From positions 10-29,392 of IMG/VR virus record IMGVR_UViG_3300000128_000004: a DNA stretch of 29,383 bases; one strand, given 5' to 3'. Shown one piece after another: positions 1 through 6,584 of this stretch. The DNA comes from a virus. The notes below the pieces were generated by a model, which saw only the letters and a list, made by a program, of their open reading frames with translations, made no database searches and was not told the DNA's origin. A program made the position numbers and the translations under genes. Numbering within the stretch: the stretch's first letter is position 1; every line of letters starts with the position of its first letter.

Positions 1-783
1 TTTATCAAACTTAGCATCTTTCTTTAAAGATTTAATTTGAGCATCATCAGATTTAACAGCTCCTTTATAATGGTCTGCTTTTTCTTTATCATCTTCAGAA
101 TCAACTTTCTTATCTCCTTTATCTTCTAACTCATCACCTTCTTTCTCATCTTCTTTACCTTTAGCTTCAGCACCTTCAGCAAGAGGATCAGCAGAGGCTG
201 CTACAGGAACAGCATAATCTTCTGGCTCTTCATCATCATCGTGATAAGAAATGTTTTTATTAATAGTTTCTTCTTTTTCTTTAATGAAATCTTCGAAAGC
301 CATAATTCTTCTTGTAGCTTTAGGAGTTTCTTTTTCTTCAGAAGCAACATCTACACCATCTTCATCTTCAACTTCATCAGCTTCAGCAGGAACTTCTTTT
401 GTGATTTCTTGTTCATCAGAAACTAAGTCATCCTCAACTTCTTCTTCAACTTCTTCAACTTCAGCATCAACTACTTCTTCATCGCTGCCTTTGCCTTCAG
501 TACCTTCTAAAGACTTTGGAGATCCTTTAGCTTTTATTTCATCTTCAATATCATCGGCTCTATCTTCTTCGATTTCATCCTCAGATATATCATTACTTTT
601 TGCAAACGTCTTAGACATTGCTTCGAGTTTTGAAAGAAGATCTTTCTCCTTTTTTAACTCTTCTATACTGTCAAAACCAATCTTTTTGATCAATTCATCA
701 ACAGCTTCTTTTGTTACTTTTGCTGACTCGGTGATCGGTTGATCTTTTGCAGTCATTGCAGAAAACTTTTTGATTGACTTCAT
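1..783 (-). CDS. Very acidic protein, partial (runs off left edge); possible prohead core/scaffold
   Basis: An ATG at 783 opens a minus-strand frame of 261 codons with no stop before the left edge, so the C-terminus is missing. About one third of the residues are Asp or Glu (87 of 261 by my count), in long E/D runs broken by Lys, Ala and Val, so it is probably largely disordered. The start MKSIKKFSAM is followed by QPITESA; I-T-E fits the (L/I)-x-E cleavage rule of T4 prohead protease gp21. An internal MAFEDFIKE (residues 161-169) also resembles a T4 capsid-targeting peptide. A short A-rich leader precedes the ATG, and UvsW ends 56 nt upstream. Composition and the ITE site suggest a prohead core or scaffold protein, but this is inference; another acidic phage protein, such as a DNA mimic, is possible. 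Codon structure supports it as the real gene over the Ser-rich frame on the other strand. Confidence 0.72.
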   Translation of the reverse strand, partial: MKSIKKFSAMTAKDQPITESAKVTKEAVDELIKKIGFDSIEELKKEKDLLSKLEAMSKTFAKSNDISEDEIEEDRADDIEDEIKAKGSPKSLEGTEGKGSDEEVVDAEVEEVEEEVEDDLVSDEQEITKEVPAEADEVEDEDGVDVASEEKETPKATRRIMAFEDFIKEKEETINKNISYHDDDEEPEDYAVPVAASADPLAEGAEAKGKEDEKEGDELEDKGDKKVDSEDDKEKADHYKGAVKSDDAQIKSLKKDAKFDK

Positions 784-800
784 TTTAGTTATTTTTATTT

Positions 801-808
801 TTTTTATA
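801..808 (-). promoter_or_regulatory. Possible T4-type late promoter box (TATAAAAA)
   Basis: Minus-strand TATAAAAA differs by one base from the T4 late promoter box TATAAATA. It lies in the 56-nt gap between UvsW and the acidic gene, about 18 nt before the ATG at 783. T4 late promoters are read with the phage sigma factor gp55. The surrounding A/T runs make a chance match likely. Confidence 0.25.
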
Positions 809-839
809 TATCCATGTCTTAGTGAAAAGATATTCTATA

Positions 840-2345
840 TTAGAATCTTATGTTCTGAACTTCGAATGGAAACTTTTCTTCTTTATATATTGTTCGCCTA
901 GCAATACCATGGCGGTAGATATAATTAACCCAATCATGGTCTTCGGCCTTATATCTAAAATCATCTATAAAATCATAGATTTTTACAACATCTTTTGATG
1001 CATGCTTTCTTAACCCTCTACCAATACTTTGTCTGATAATTACTTCAGATTTAAAACTTTCAGTAAAAAAGATATTATGTATATTTTTAATTGAAATACC
1101 AGTAGAAAAAGTACCATAAGATGCTACAATAATAACATCATCATTCTTCTCCATTCTACTTTTAAATTCTTCTCTTATATCTACATTAACTGAACCATCT
1201 ACATAATATACCTTTTTATCAGTTATGTGTCTTAATTTATTATATACTTTTTCACCGTATGCTATCTTATGAAATAGTACTAATGAATTTGCTGTTGACT
1301 TTTTAATTACTTGGCAAACAAAATCTAACCTCTTTTCACTTTGATTTATAAAATTTTGCTCTAATCCAAATAGTCTTTGTCTATCTTGTGGGTTTTTAGA
1401 TAAAAATGAAAATGATTCTTTTTGAGCATCAGTTGCATAATCCATATGAAGTTGCATAACCTTACAGCTAGCTATAAAACCTTCTTTTTGTAATTGGTTT
1501 GCTTTAACTTGAGTAACTAATGGACCCATGGCAGACATTAAGCTTAATCTATTAACAGTTCCTTTTTTAGGTATTGTTCCACTTAAACCAAACCTAAAAT
1601 CACAATGCCAACATTTATCCATAATCTTTTGAATAGAATTAGCTTTTGCTTTATGAGTTTCATCTACAAATACCGCATCAAACTGACTAAAGTATTCTTC
1701 ATCTTTTTTAACCAAAGATTGATATGTTCCAATAACTAGATTAGAACTTTTTCTTATTTTTACACCAGCGTATATTTGCTGAGTCTTTAGCGGAACACCT
1801 ACTTTATTATATTCATCAAAATCACCAGTAGCTTGTAAAACTAAATTTACATTTGGAACAATCATTAAGATCTTTTTCTTATTTAATTTATCCATAAGAT
1901 AAGCAACTACCATAAATGATATTAAAGTTTTACCAGCCGACGTTGCTAATTCAGCTAAACATCTTCTATACTTTAATATTTTAAATGCTGCATCTATTTG
2001 ATATTCTCTAGGTTTAAAATCTGGCTGTTTTTTAAAAATTTCAGTAACCCATAACCTAAATGCATCTTCTTTAATTTCAGTATCAAATATATCAGTTATA
2101 TTATTTAAGGTAACTGGGAAATCATAATCTTTACAAATATCTAATATTTCTTTCCATAAACCAGCTGGTATTTTATTTCTCTTAACAAATGAAACATTAC
2201 CATCCCACACCTTCTTTTTAACCAAAGGGTGGAATCTCCATCCTTCAATTTTTTTAGTTAAGCTACTCTTTAGCTGCTCATACTCTAATTCAGTACAGGC
2301 ATCTATAACTAAAAACTTTTTATTTTCAGATAGGGATAGTTCCAT
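840..2345 (-). CDS. uvsW: UvsW-like superfamily 2 DNA/RNA helicase
   Basis: At 501 aa this nearly equals T4 UvsW (about 503 aa). UvsW unwinds branched DNA and R-loops, promotes branch migration and helps switch from origin-dependent to recombination-dependent replication. An N-terminal region of about 100 residues precedes the helicase core. Visible motifs are REYQ (113-116), Walker A TSAGKT (135-140) with K139, DETH (228-231) as motif II, SGT (255-257) as motif III, a motif V region around 411-427 and QSIGRGLRKH (439-448) with the motif VI arginines R443 and R446. All key ATPase residues are present. Its start overlaps the stop of the UvsY-like gene by one base (TAATG), which suggests translational coupling. 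A general SF2 helicase is the alternative, but length and neighbours favour UvsW. Confidence 0.9.
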   Translation of the reverse strand: MELSLSENKKFLVIDACTELEYEQLKSSLTKKIEGWRFHPLVKKKVWDGNVSFVKRNKIPAGLWKEILDICKDYDFPVTLNNITDIFDTEIKEDAFRLWVTEIFKKQPDFKPREYQIDAAFKILKYRRCLAELATSAGKTLISFMVVAYLMDKLNKKKILMIVPNVNLVLQATGDFDEYNKVGVPLKTQQIYAGVKIRKSSNLVIGTYQSLVKKDEEYFSQFDAVFVDETHKAKANSIQKIMDKCWHCDFRFGLSGTIPKKGTVNRLSLMSAMGPLVTQVKANQLQKEGFIASCKVMQLHMDYATDAQKESFSFLSKNPQDRQRLFGLEQNFINQSEKRLDFVCQVIKKSTANSLVLFHKIAYGEKVYNKLRHITDKKVYYVDGSVNVDIREEFKSRMEKNDDVIIVASYGTFSTGISIKNIHNIFFTESFKSEVIIRQSIGRGLRKHASKDVVKIYDFIDDFRYKAEDHDWVNYIYRHGIARRTIYKEEKFPFEVQNIRF

Positions 2346-2794
2346 TAATATTCTTTATCGTCTAGGTTTATTCTGTTACGAATAGCAAATGCTAAATTAT
2401 CACAAGTTTTAATACATTCTTGATAATAGTCCATGTGAGATTGTAACATTTCCATTTGGGTTCTTAAATGAGATAAATCTGCTTTAATAAAAGCAACCTT
2501 TTCTCCGCTTGTTAATTTGATGTCATAGTCAATTGAATATTCCCTATACTTAATTTTATAGTATCTGTCGTATGCACCTTGTCTTTTTTGTTTTGTTGTT
2601 TTAAAGTCTGTAATTTTATCTAATAAGATTTGCCTATAAGATAACATGTTTACTTGGCATTCTGCTAAATGACGAACTTCTTTTAATAAGCTAACTAAAT
2701 GACTTATTTTTACTTTCCAATCATCTCTATCTTTAGCTAGTCTCTTTGCTAATTCCTCATTAGCACCCCCTGTCGCCATATCATTATACTCCAT
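2345..2794 (-). CDS. uvsY: UvsY-like recombination mediator protein
   Basis: This 149-aa, mostly helical protein is rich in Lys, Tyr and Gln. T4 UvsY (137 aa) loads the UvsX recombinase onto gp32-coated single-stranded DNA. Shared layout: a helix with a Y/L-rich start (residues 48-62), a basic stretch (67-88, including KQKRQGAYDRYYKIKYRE), a lysine-containing segment around 93-105, and a final helical part (107-142) ending in AFAIRNRI, comparable to the T4 C-terminal helix. Sequence identity to T4 looks low, so the call rests on layout, size and its position directly before uvsW, which mirrors the T4 neighbourhood. It starts at an ATG overlapping the upstream stop by one base; an ATG five codons further in is an alternative start. 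No uvsX is in the window. Confidence 0.68.
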   Translation of the reverse strand: MEYNDMATGGANEELAKRLAKDRDDWKVKISHLVSLLKEVRHLAECQVNMLSYRQILLDKITDFKTTKQKRQGAYDRYYKIKYREYSIDYDIKLTSGEKVAFIKADLSHLRTQMEMLQSHMDYYQECIKTCDNLAFAIRNRINLDDKEY

Positions 2795-3015
2795 TAAAAT
2801 ATACCTTTATCATTATTAATCTTTTTAAAACCCTTTACTTTAGGCTGAAACTTCTTTTTAGGTGTTGGTATAGAAAAATTAGTTTTTACTTTTTTTATTT
2901 CAGATTTACTAAATGTAGCAAATAATTTTAACTTTTTATTACTATTTTCTAAATCTTTATAAAAGTCATCTACCTCTTCACTCACAAAATTATTATAATT
3001 TTTTAAACTCATCAT
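2794..3015 (-). CDS. Small protein with capsid-targeting-like N-terminus and basic C-terminus
   Basis: This 73-aa protein lies between the primase and uvsY genes. It starts MMSLKNYNNFVSEE; from the second Met the pattern K-x-Y-x-x-F-[VI]-x-E matches the T4 internal-protein targeting peptide MKTYQEFIAE. The N-terminal third is acidic (EEVDDFYKDLE) and the rest is strongly basic, with Lys-rich segments around 27-31, 38-44 and 52-69. The initiating ATGATGA overlaps the primase stop by four bases, so translation is probably coupled. I do not recognise a family. It may be an uncharacterised small protein of the uvsY.-1/-2 type, or a DNA-binding internal head protein; the second idea rests only on the N-terminal match. 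Confidence 0.7.
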   Translation of the reverse strand: MMSLKNYNNFVSEEVDDFYKDLENSNKKLKLFATFSKSEIKKVKTNFSIPTPKKKFQPKVKGFKKINNDKGIF

Positions 3016-4085
3016 ATAAAAATAATATCTAATGAATCTTTTGTAAAGTATTTATCTAGGTCACCTAAGCACCCAGATCTATTGCTGAACTCCCATTTAA
3101 CTAAATCATTTAAATCTTTAACTTTTCTTGATGGAATATCAAAATCTTTTAAAAACTTATCCCACATAAATACAGTTTGCCCACTCTTTAATTTATCAAT
3201 CATTCTGGTTTTGCCTTCCATATCATTATCAAAGAAATAACGAGCAGTAGGTATTTCATTAAATTCTATTATCTGTTTTTTAACCCCAGTTAATCCAATA
3301 GAATTATTCATAAACATTGCATCAATAGGCCCTTCAAATATAGAAAAGTCTCTAGCCATATCAACTGTTAAAATACCGAATAGCATTGATATTTTATTTA
3401 GGTTATCTAATTCTTCTTCAGTTACATCTAATTTTAATTTTAGCCTATCATAGATTCTTTCTATGTTCCATGTTTTATATTTAGGACCACTATTGCCACC
3501 TAAGTCTCTAGTCTGAAATCCTAATATTTTACCTTCGGGTGTTAAATTAAAAACATATAGTTCTCTACGCCTTGGATCAAAACCAAACCTTTCAGTTTTA
3601 TGATGAAGTAACCTGCTCTTTAAATAAGGATATGCTTGGTAAGTTAAAGAATTAATTGGATAAACATTAAAACCTAGTGCTATCTCATCAAAATTTAATG
3701 CTAATTGTTTTGCTTTATCAAATAGATAAAAATCTAAATTTTCACCTAATGAGAAGTGTTTACGATTTTCTTTAATATAATTAATTACATCAATTCTATC
3801 ATCGCCTTCAAAGTTTTCATTATGTTCTGCTAAAAAAACATCTAATGATGCATGTGCAGAGCAGTTATAACAATGAAAGAATAAATCATTCCAATAAAGA
3901 TTACCTCTCTTCTTTCTAATGTTATCATGAGAATCTCCACAGTATGGGCAAGCAAAATTTAGCCTACCTTTACTCTCCAACATTCTTCTTTTTTCTGGAT
4001 GAGTGTGGTTAGCATGAAGAACTCGGACCACCTTATTAATGATCCGAGCTTTCATTTCAGAAGATATTATTACTTCTTCTGCCAT
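3012..4085 (-). CDS. DNA primase, T4 gp61-like, with zinc finger and TOPRIM domain
   Basis: This 357-aa protein would synthesise RNA primers on the lagging strand together with a gp41-type helicase, which is not in this window. The N-terminus has a CHC2-type zinc finger with C46-x2-C49 and C72-x2-C75, plus H53 after CPYCGDSH. The TOPRIM core shows FEGPIDAMF with E251 and D255, then FFDNDMEG with D286 and D288, and KDLNDL (323-328). T4 gp61 is 342 aa with the same order of parts, so the protein looks complete. It begins five bases after the gp32 stop and overlaps the next gene by four bases, placing it in a gp32-primase-73aa-uvsY-uvsW operon. The primase assignment is strong; the gp61 label is supported by size and context. 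Confidence 0.9.
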   Translation of the reverse strand: MAEEVIISSEMKARIINKVVRVLHANHTHPEKRRMLESKGRLNFACPYCGDSHDNIRKKRGNLYWNDLFFHCYNCSAHASLDVFLAEHNENFEGDDRIDVINYIKENRKHFSLGENLDFYLFDKAKQLALNFDEIALGFNVYPINSLTYQAYPYLKSRLLHHKTERFGFDPRRRELYVFNLTPEGKILGFQTRDLGGNSGPKYKTWNIERIYDRLKLKLDVTEEELDNLNKISMLFGILTVDMARDFSIFEGPIDAMFMNNSIGLTGVKKQIIEFNEIPTARYFFDNDMEGKTRMIDKLKSGQTVFMWDKFLKDFDIPSRKVKDLNDLVKWEFSNRSGCLGDLDKYFTKDSLDIIFI

Positions 4086-4090
4086 AATTA

Positions 4091-5014
4091 TTAAAGATCT
4101 AAACCATTAATGAAATCATCAAAGTCATCTGCTTTTTCACCTTCCTTTGCAGGTTCAGCTTTAGGAGATTCCTTTGTTTCAGTTGTTGCTTTAGTTGAAG
4201 CAGCCTCAGTTACACTTGGTGTAGATGGTGCCGGTTTTGATCTTGTGATGTTTTGGATTGAATCACCAGGAGATGTAAATTGCGATAATACATTCATTAC
4301 CTTTCCTCTTACTACATCATCCCATGCTTTATAACCCCAGCTTGATAAATCTGGTGCAGTACCTAATAAATCTAAAATTGATTTACGGCTTGCATCATCA
4401 TTTAATACAGGCTCACCTTTAATTGTCATTGGAGATTTATTTCCATGAAATTTACTTGAGTCATAATTAGGAAATCCTGCTTTTTTAGAAATAACCAATT
4501 CAAAGTTCTTTCCATCAAACGGATCAAATACTTGAGTAGGTTCATCAAATTGTGGATTCAGTTCTTCATCAATTTTAGTTTTGATTTTGTAACCAAATTT
4601 CATAATTTTAACTTGCCCTTCAAGATCTCTGTTTTGTGGATCCTTTACGATTTGTACCAATGCATAAAATACTTCTCTACGCTTTAAACCTTCTGACATT
4701 TTTTTGTCTACAGCAGATTCAGAGTTTCTCAGTTTAAAGAACATATCCTGTACTGGACATTTTTCTCCAACTGTAGATGGTGAGTCAGCATAAAAGCCGT
4801 TTCCTTCTCTGTCTTCTAGCCAGTAAACATATTTACGCTCGAATGGTTTTCTTGGGTTTTTAGCATTAGGTAGAAACCTAATTAAAGAACGGTAAGTTCC
4901 GTCCTGTCCTTGATCTGGTTTAGGTGAATAGAGATCACTACCTGCGGTAGATGGTCTTTCGCCAGTGTCTAAATCTTTTACACTTACATTAAAAATGTCG
5001 AATTCATTTGCCAT
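4091..5014 (-). CDS. 32: Single-stranded DNA-binding protein, T4 gp32-like
   Basis: At 307 aa it is close to T4 gp32 (301 aa). gp32 coats single-stranded DNA and organises replication, recombination and repair. Recognisable parts are LIRFLPN (44-50), YVYWLEDREGNGFYADSPST (62-81), a VKDP..EGQVKIMKFGYKI segment near 124-145, FDPFDGKNFEL, and GFPNYDSSKF, matching the gp32 core VSGFSNYDESKF. A Ser/Thr/Pro/Ala/Lys linker leads to an acidic tail ending DDFDDFINGLDL, which resembles the T4 tail that recruits partners. The T4 zinc motif is degraded: only C86 remains (CPVQ where T4 has CPVC), and it is the only cysteine. The T4-type basic N-terminal LAST motif (KRKST) is also absent; the N-terminus is acidic. 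A 164-nt repeat-bearing leader lies upstream and may regulate translation. Confidence 0.9.
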   Translation of the reverse strand: MANEFDIFNVSVKDLDTGERPSTAGSDLYSPKPDQGQDGTYRSLIRFLPNAKNPRKPFERKYVYWLEDREGNGFYADSPSTVGEKCPVQDMFFKLRNSESAVDKKMSEGLKRREVFYALVQIVKDPQNRDLEGQVKIMKFGYKIKTKIDEELNPQFDEPTQVFDPFDGKNFELVISKKAGFPNYDSSKFHGNKSPMTIKGEPVLNDDASRKSILDLLGTAPDLSSWGYKAWDDVVRGKVMNVLSQFTSPGDSIQNITRSKPAPSTPSVTEAASTKATTETKESPKAEPAKEGEKADDFDDFINGLDL

Positions 5015-5040
5015 GTTAATTGCCTTTTTTTGTTATTATT

Positions 5041-5048
5041 AATTTATA
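5041..5048 (-). promoter_or_regulatory. Possible late promoter box (TATAAATT) before gp32 gene
   Basis: Minus-strand TATAAATT matches seven of eight bases of the T4 late box TATAAATA. It lies 27 nt before the gp32-like ATG, which would give a leader of about 15-20 nt. T4 gene 32 also has late transcription. The region is very AT-rich, so this is weak evidence. Confidence 0.3.
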
Positions 5049-5120
5049 ATTGATAACAAAGCTCTATGCCTAAACTACTTATTTAATTGCCTATTTATTT
5101 TGCCTTGTTATCGCCAGTTT

Positions 5121-5147
5121 AAAAGTACCAAACTTTTTAGTACCTTT
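5121..5147 (-). other. Hairpin downstream of GroES-like gene; possible weak terminator
   Basis: The minus-strand transcript can fold AAAGGUAC with GUACUUUU: eight pairs including one G-U, with an 11-nt loop. It begins about 32 nt after the GroES-like stop. The U run is part of the stem's 3' arm and no further U tract follows, so it is not a standard intrinsic terminator. It may instead be mRNA structure in the gp32 leader. Confidence 0.25.
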
Positions 5148-5178
5148 GTTTATTATATATCCCCTAAGTCAGTTTGTT

Positions 5179-5463
5179 TCAGACTACTCTAATCTTTTTA
5201 TCTATTATTGCAGTTATATCCCTTTCCCTTAAACTTAGTACAGTTTTTCCATTATATTTAAATTCACTACCAGCTAAATCATGGAAAAGAACTTTTATAC
5301 CTATTTGAAAATCAGTGTCCTCTACACCATTACCTACACCTACTATAGTTCCTGAATATGGTGGGGCAAATTGGCCTTCTTTTTTTAGTAAAATTATACT
5401 GCCTTTTTTATCTGGCTGTTCATCTTTATCTAAAAATATTCTATTTCCTAAAGGTTTTATCAT
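5179..5463 (-). CDS. GroES-like co-chaperonin (Cpn10 family)
   Basis: At 94 aa it has the usual length of bacterial GroES and is closer to that family than to T4 gp31 (111 aa). Family features are the IKPLGNRIFLDKDE start (residues 2-15), a GSIILLKKEGQ mobile-loop region (about 21-31) that would contact GroEL, PPYSGTIVGVGNG (34-46), a GIKVLFHDLAGSEFKYNGKTVL segment and a C-terminal RDITAIID. In T4, gp31 replaces host GroES so that GroEL can fold the large capsid protein gp23; the same role is likely here. It has its own 85-nt upstream gap with a possible host-type promoter, and the gp32 leader follows it. A degenerate mobile loop is not evident. Confidence 0.88.
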   Translation of the reverse strand: MIKPLGNRIFLDKDEQPDKKGSIILLKKEGQFAPPYSGTIVGVGNGVEDTDFQIGIKVLFHDLAGSEFKYNGKTVLSLRERDITAIIDKKIRVV

Positions 5464-5495
5464 TTTATTTTAATTTTTTTCATAGAAAGCTGAAA

Positions 5496-5503
5496 CAAAG
5501 TTA
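5496..5503 (-). promoter_or_regulatory. Possible Bacteroidetes-type -7 box (TAACTTTG)
   Basis: Minus-strand TAACTTTG fits the Bacteroidetes -7 consensus TAnnTTTG exactly and lies 33 nt before the GroES-like ATG at 5463. No convincing -33 TTG at the usual spacing was found. One chance match in this much AT-rich intergenic sequence would not be surprising. Confidence 0.3.
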
Positions 5504-5548
5504 ACATGTTGCAATATAATTTTTAACTACTCAGAGAAAGAAAAGTAT

Positions 5549-6208
5549 CTAGTTATTAGCCTTTAGTGCTTTAAGTATAAAGTAGGCATCGACTATGTCA
5601 TCAATGGGTTTAGGAATTTTAATGCTGAAGTCTTTTCCTTGACACCATTTCCATAATTTATTAGATCTTAAGCTCTTATCATTAAGGACATCATCTTGGA
5701 ATGCTTTAGCCATATAATGTTTATTAGCATTTCCTTTCCCAGCCAATTTTTTAACATGAGATGGTTGAAAGACAGATAAATTTTCAATAGAGTACTTATC
5801 TATTAGTTCCTTTCTTAAAAATGTATTATATTGAATTATGTCTATAAATGAATTACCTTTAGAGCCATATGAAAATCCTTCTAAGGCAACAGAAACTTCA
5901 TCTCCTTCAAATAATGTAGAAAATATATTAACCATAAGAGAACTTATATTTCCAGCATCTTGTAACTTTTGTCGTTCTCTAGGTAAAAATTCTTTACTAG
6001 TTACATCTCTATTGTAAGGAAATCCTAATAAAGCAGAGTCATCCATTAATTCTTTATGCACACTAAATGATTTAGGTATTTTTCTACCTTCTTCATCCCA
6101 TATACGATTTCCGTAATTAAAAAAAGTTATAAAGTGATATTTACCGTCGGCTGTTTCAATACAGGCACCAGGGCTATTTAATGAAAAGTCAATTCCTATG
6201 TGAATCAT
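5549..6208 (-). CDS. RuvC-like Holliday junction resolvase (RNase H fold)
   Basis: This 219-aa protein has the acidic residues expected of RuvC-type junction nucleases: D7 in HIGIDFSL, E110 in VALEGFSYG, and D203, D204 and D207 in KPIDDIVDAYFILKAL. Between them, FQPSHVKKLAGKGNANKHYM (147-166) matches the RuvC-family stretch around its conserved Lys and Gly residues. RuvC-like enzymes cut four-way junctions and would process recombination and replication intermediates before packaging. T4 does this with the unrelated endonuclease VII (gp49), so this would be a replacement of function. It begins five nt after the glycine-zipper gene. The family call is firm; the actual DNA substrate is inferred. 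No RuvA or RuvB partner is visible. Confidence 0.82.
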   Translation of the reverse strand: MIHIGIDFSLNSPGACIETADGKYHFITFFNYGNRIWDEEGRKIPKSFSVHKELMDDSALLGFPYNRDVTSKEFLPRERQKLQDAGNISSLMVNIFSTLFEGDEVSVALEGFSYGSKGNSFIDIIQYNTFLRKELIDKYSIENLSVFQPSHVKKLAGKGNANKHYMAKAFQDDVLNDKSLRSNKLWKWCQGKDFSIKIPKPIDDIVDAYFILKALKANN

Positions 6209-6213
6209 TCTAA

Positions 6214-6570
6214 TTATATTCTCTTGCCGATAACTGCACCTAGCGCAGCACCTACAAGACGTGAGGTTAATAAATCATAAAGAACACCTTTAGTAACACC
6301 TAATACTTTAGCTACAGCCTTACCTATAGTTTTACCTAAAGCAAAACCAGTTAAACCACCAAAGATACTTCCTAGTAAACCTTCATTAATTATTTCTTCA
6401 ACGCAGTCTTCTAAGTTTTTACCTTCTTTCTGAGCTTCGAGAATTCTTTCTACTGCTACATCAATTGCAGCATCTTGTTCTTTAGTTAGCTCATGAGATT
6501 CATTTAATAAATCCTGTATGTCTAAAGAGTCTTCTTTGCTTTCGGTTAAATAATCTTTAAAGGTTTTCAT
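6214..6570 (-). CDS. Glycine-zipper protein with capsid-targeting-like N-terminus
   Basis: The 118-aa protein starts MKTFKDYLTES, closely matching the T4 capsid-targeting peptide MKTYQEFIAE, which gp21 cleaves after the Glu. Residues 11-63 are acidic and helical and contain further (L/I)-x-E sites (LNE 22-24, ILE 43-45, INE 61-63). Residues 64-118 form a Gly/Ala-rich hydrophobic domain with an unusually regular small-xxx-small array: G67, G71, G75, G79, G83, A87, G91, G95, then G107, G111, G115. Such glycine zippers pack membrane helices. A cleavable head-targeting peptide joined to a membrane-active domain suggests an internal protein packed in the capsid and possibly ejected into the host membrane. 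This is inference; a small structural or inner-membrane protein is the alternative. No known family is recognised. Confidence 0.8.
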   Translation of the reverse strand: MKTFKDYLTESKEDSLDIQDLLNESHELTKEQDAAIDVAVERILEAQKEGKNLEDCVEEIINEGLLGSIFGGLTGFALGKTIGKAVAKVLGVTKGVLYDLLTSRLVGAALGAVIGKRI

Positions 6571-6584
6571 TTGTATTCTTTATT

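Larger units (their letters stand above)
5015..5178 (-). promoter_or_regulatory. Leader of gp32-like gene with repeated AGGCA motifs and inverted repeats
   Basis: This 164-nt gap is the longest non-coding stretch in the window. On the minus strand AGGCA occurs four times (5101-5105, 5088-5092, 5067-5071, 5021-5025). Two copies extend to the 10-nt direct repeat AGGCAATTAA (5083-5092 and 5016-5025), the last ending one base before the ATG. GATAACAA/TTGTTATC form an 8-bp inverted repeat (5105-5112 with 5052-5059). A smaller hairpin, AAAGGTAC/GTACTTTT (5140-5147 with 5121-5128, one G-U pair, 11-nt loop), lies upstream. T4 gp32 represses its own translation by binding a leader with a pseudoknot and an A/U-rich operator; a similar role here is inference. 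Confidence 0.5.

Noticed and set aside
251-742. Plus-strand 163-aa Ser-rich open frame
   Set aside because: It is the mirror of Glu-rich codons (GAA read as TTC) of the acidic minus-strand gene, which has the better start context and agrees with all neighbours in strand.
5121-5147. Strong rho-independent terminator after the GroES-like gene
   Set aside because: The stem has only eight pairs, with an AT-rich base and no U tract after it, so I list it only as a hairpin of uncertain role.
5141-5148. Plus-strand TACCTTTG matching TAnnTTTG
   Set aside because: No plus-strand gene follows; it points into the antisense of the GroES-like gene and is probably chance and part of the hairpin.
6214-6570. 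Reading the glycine-zipper protein as a holin
   Set aside because: The hydrophobic part contains several Lys and Arg residues, lacks clean separate membrane helices, and the N-terminus fits a head-targeting peptide better.
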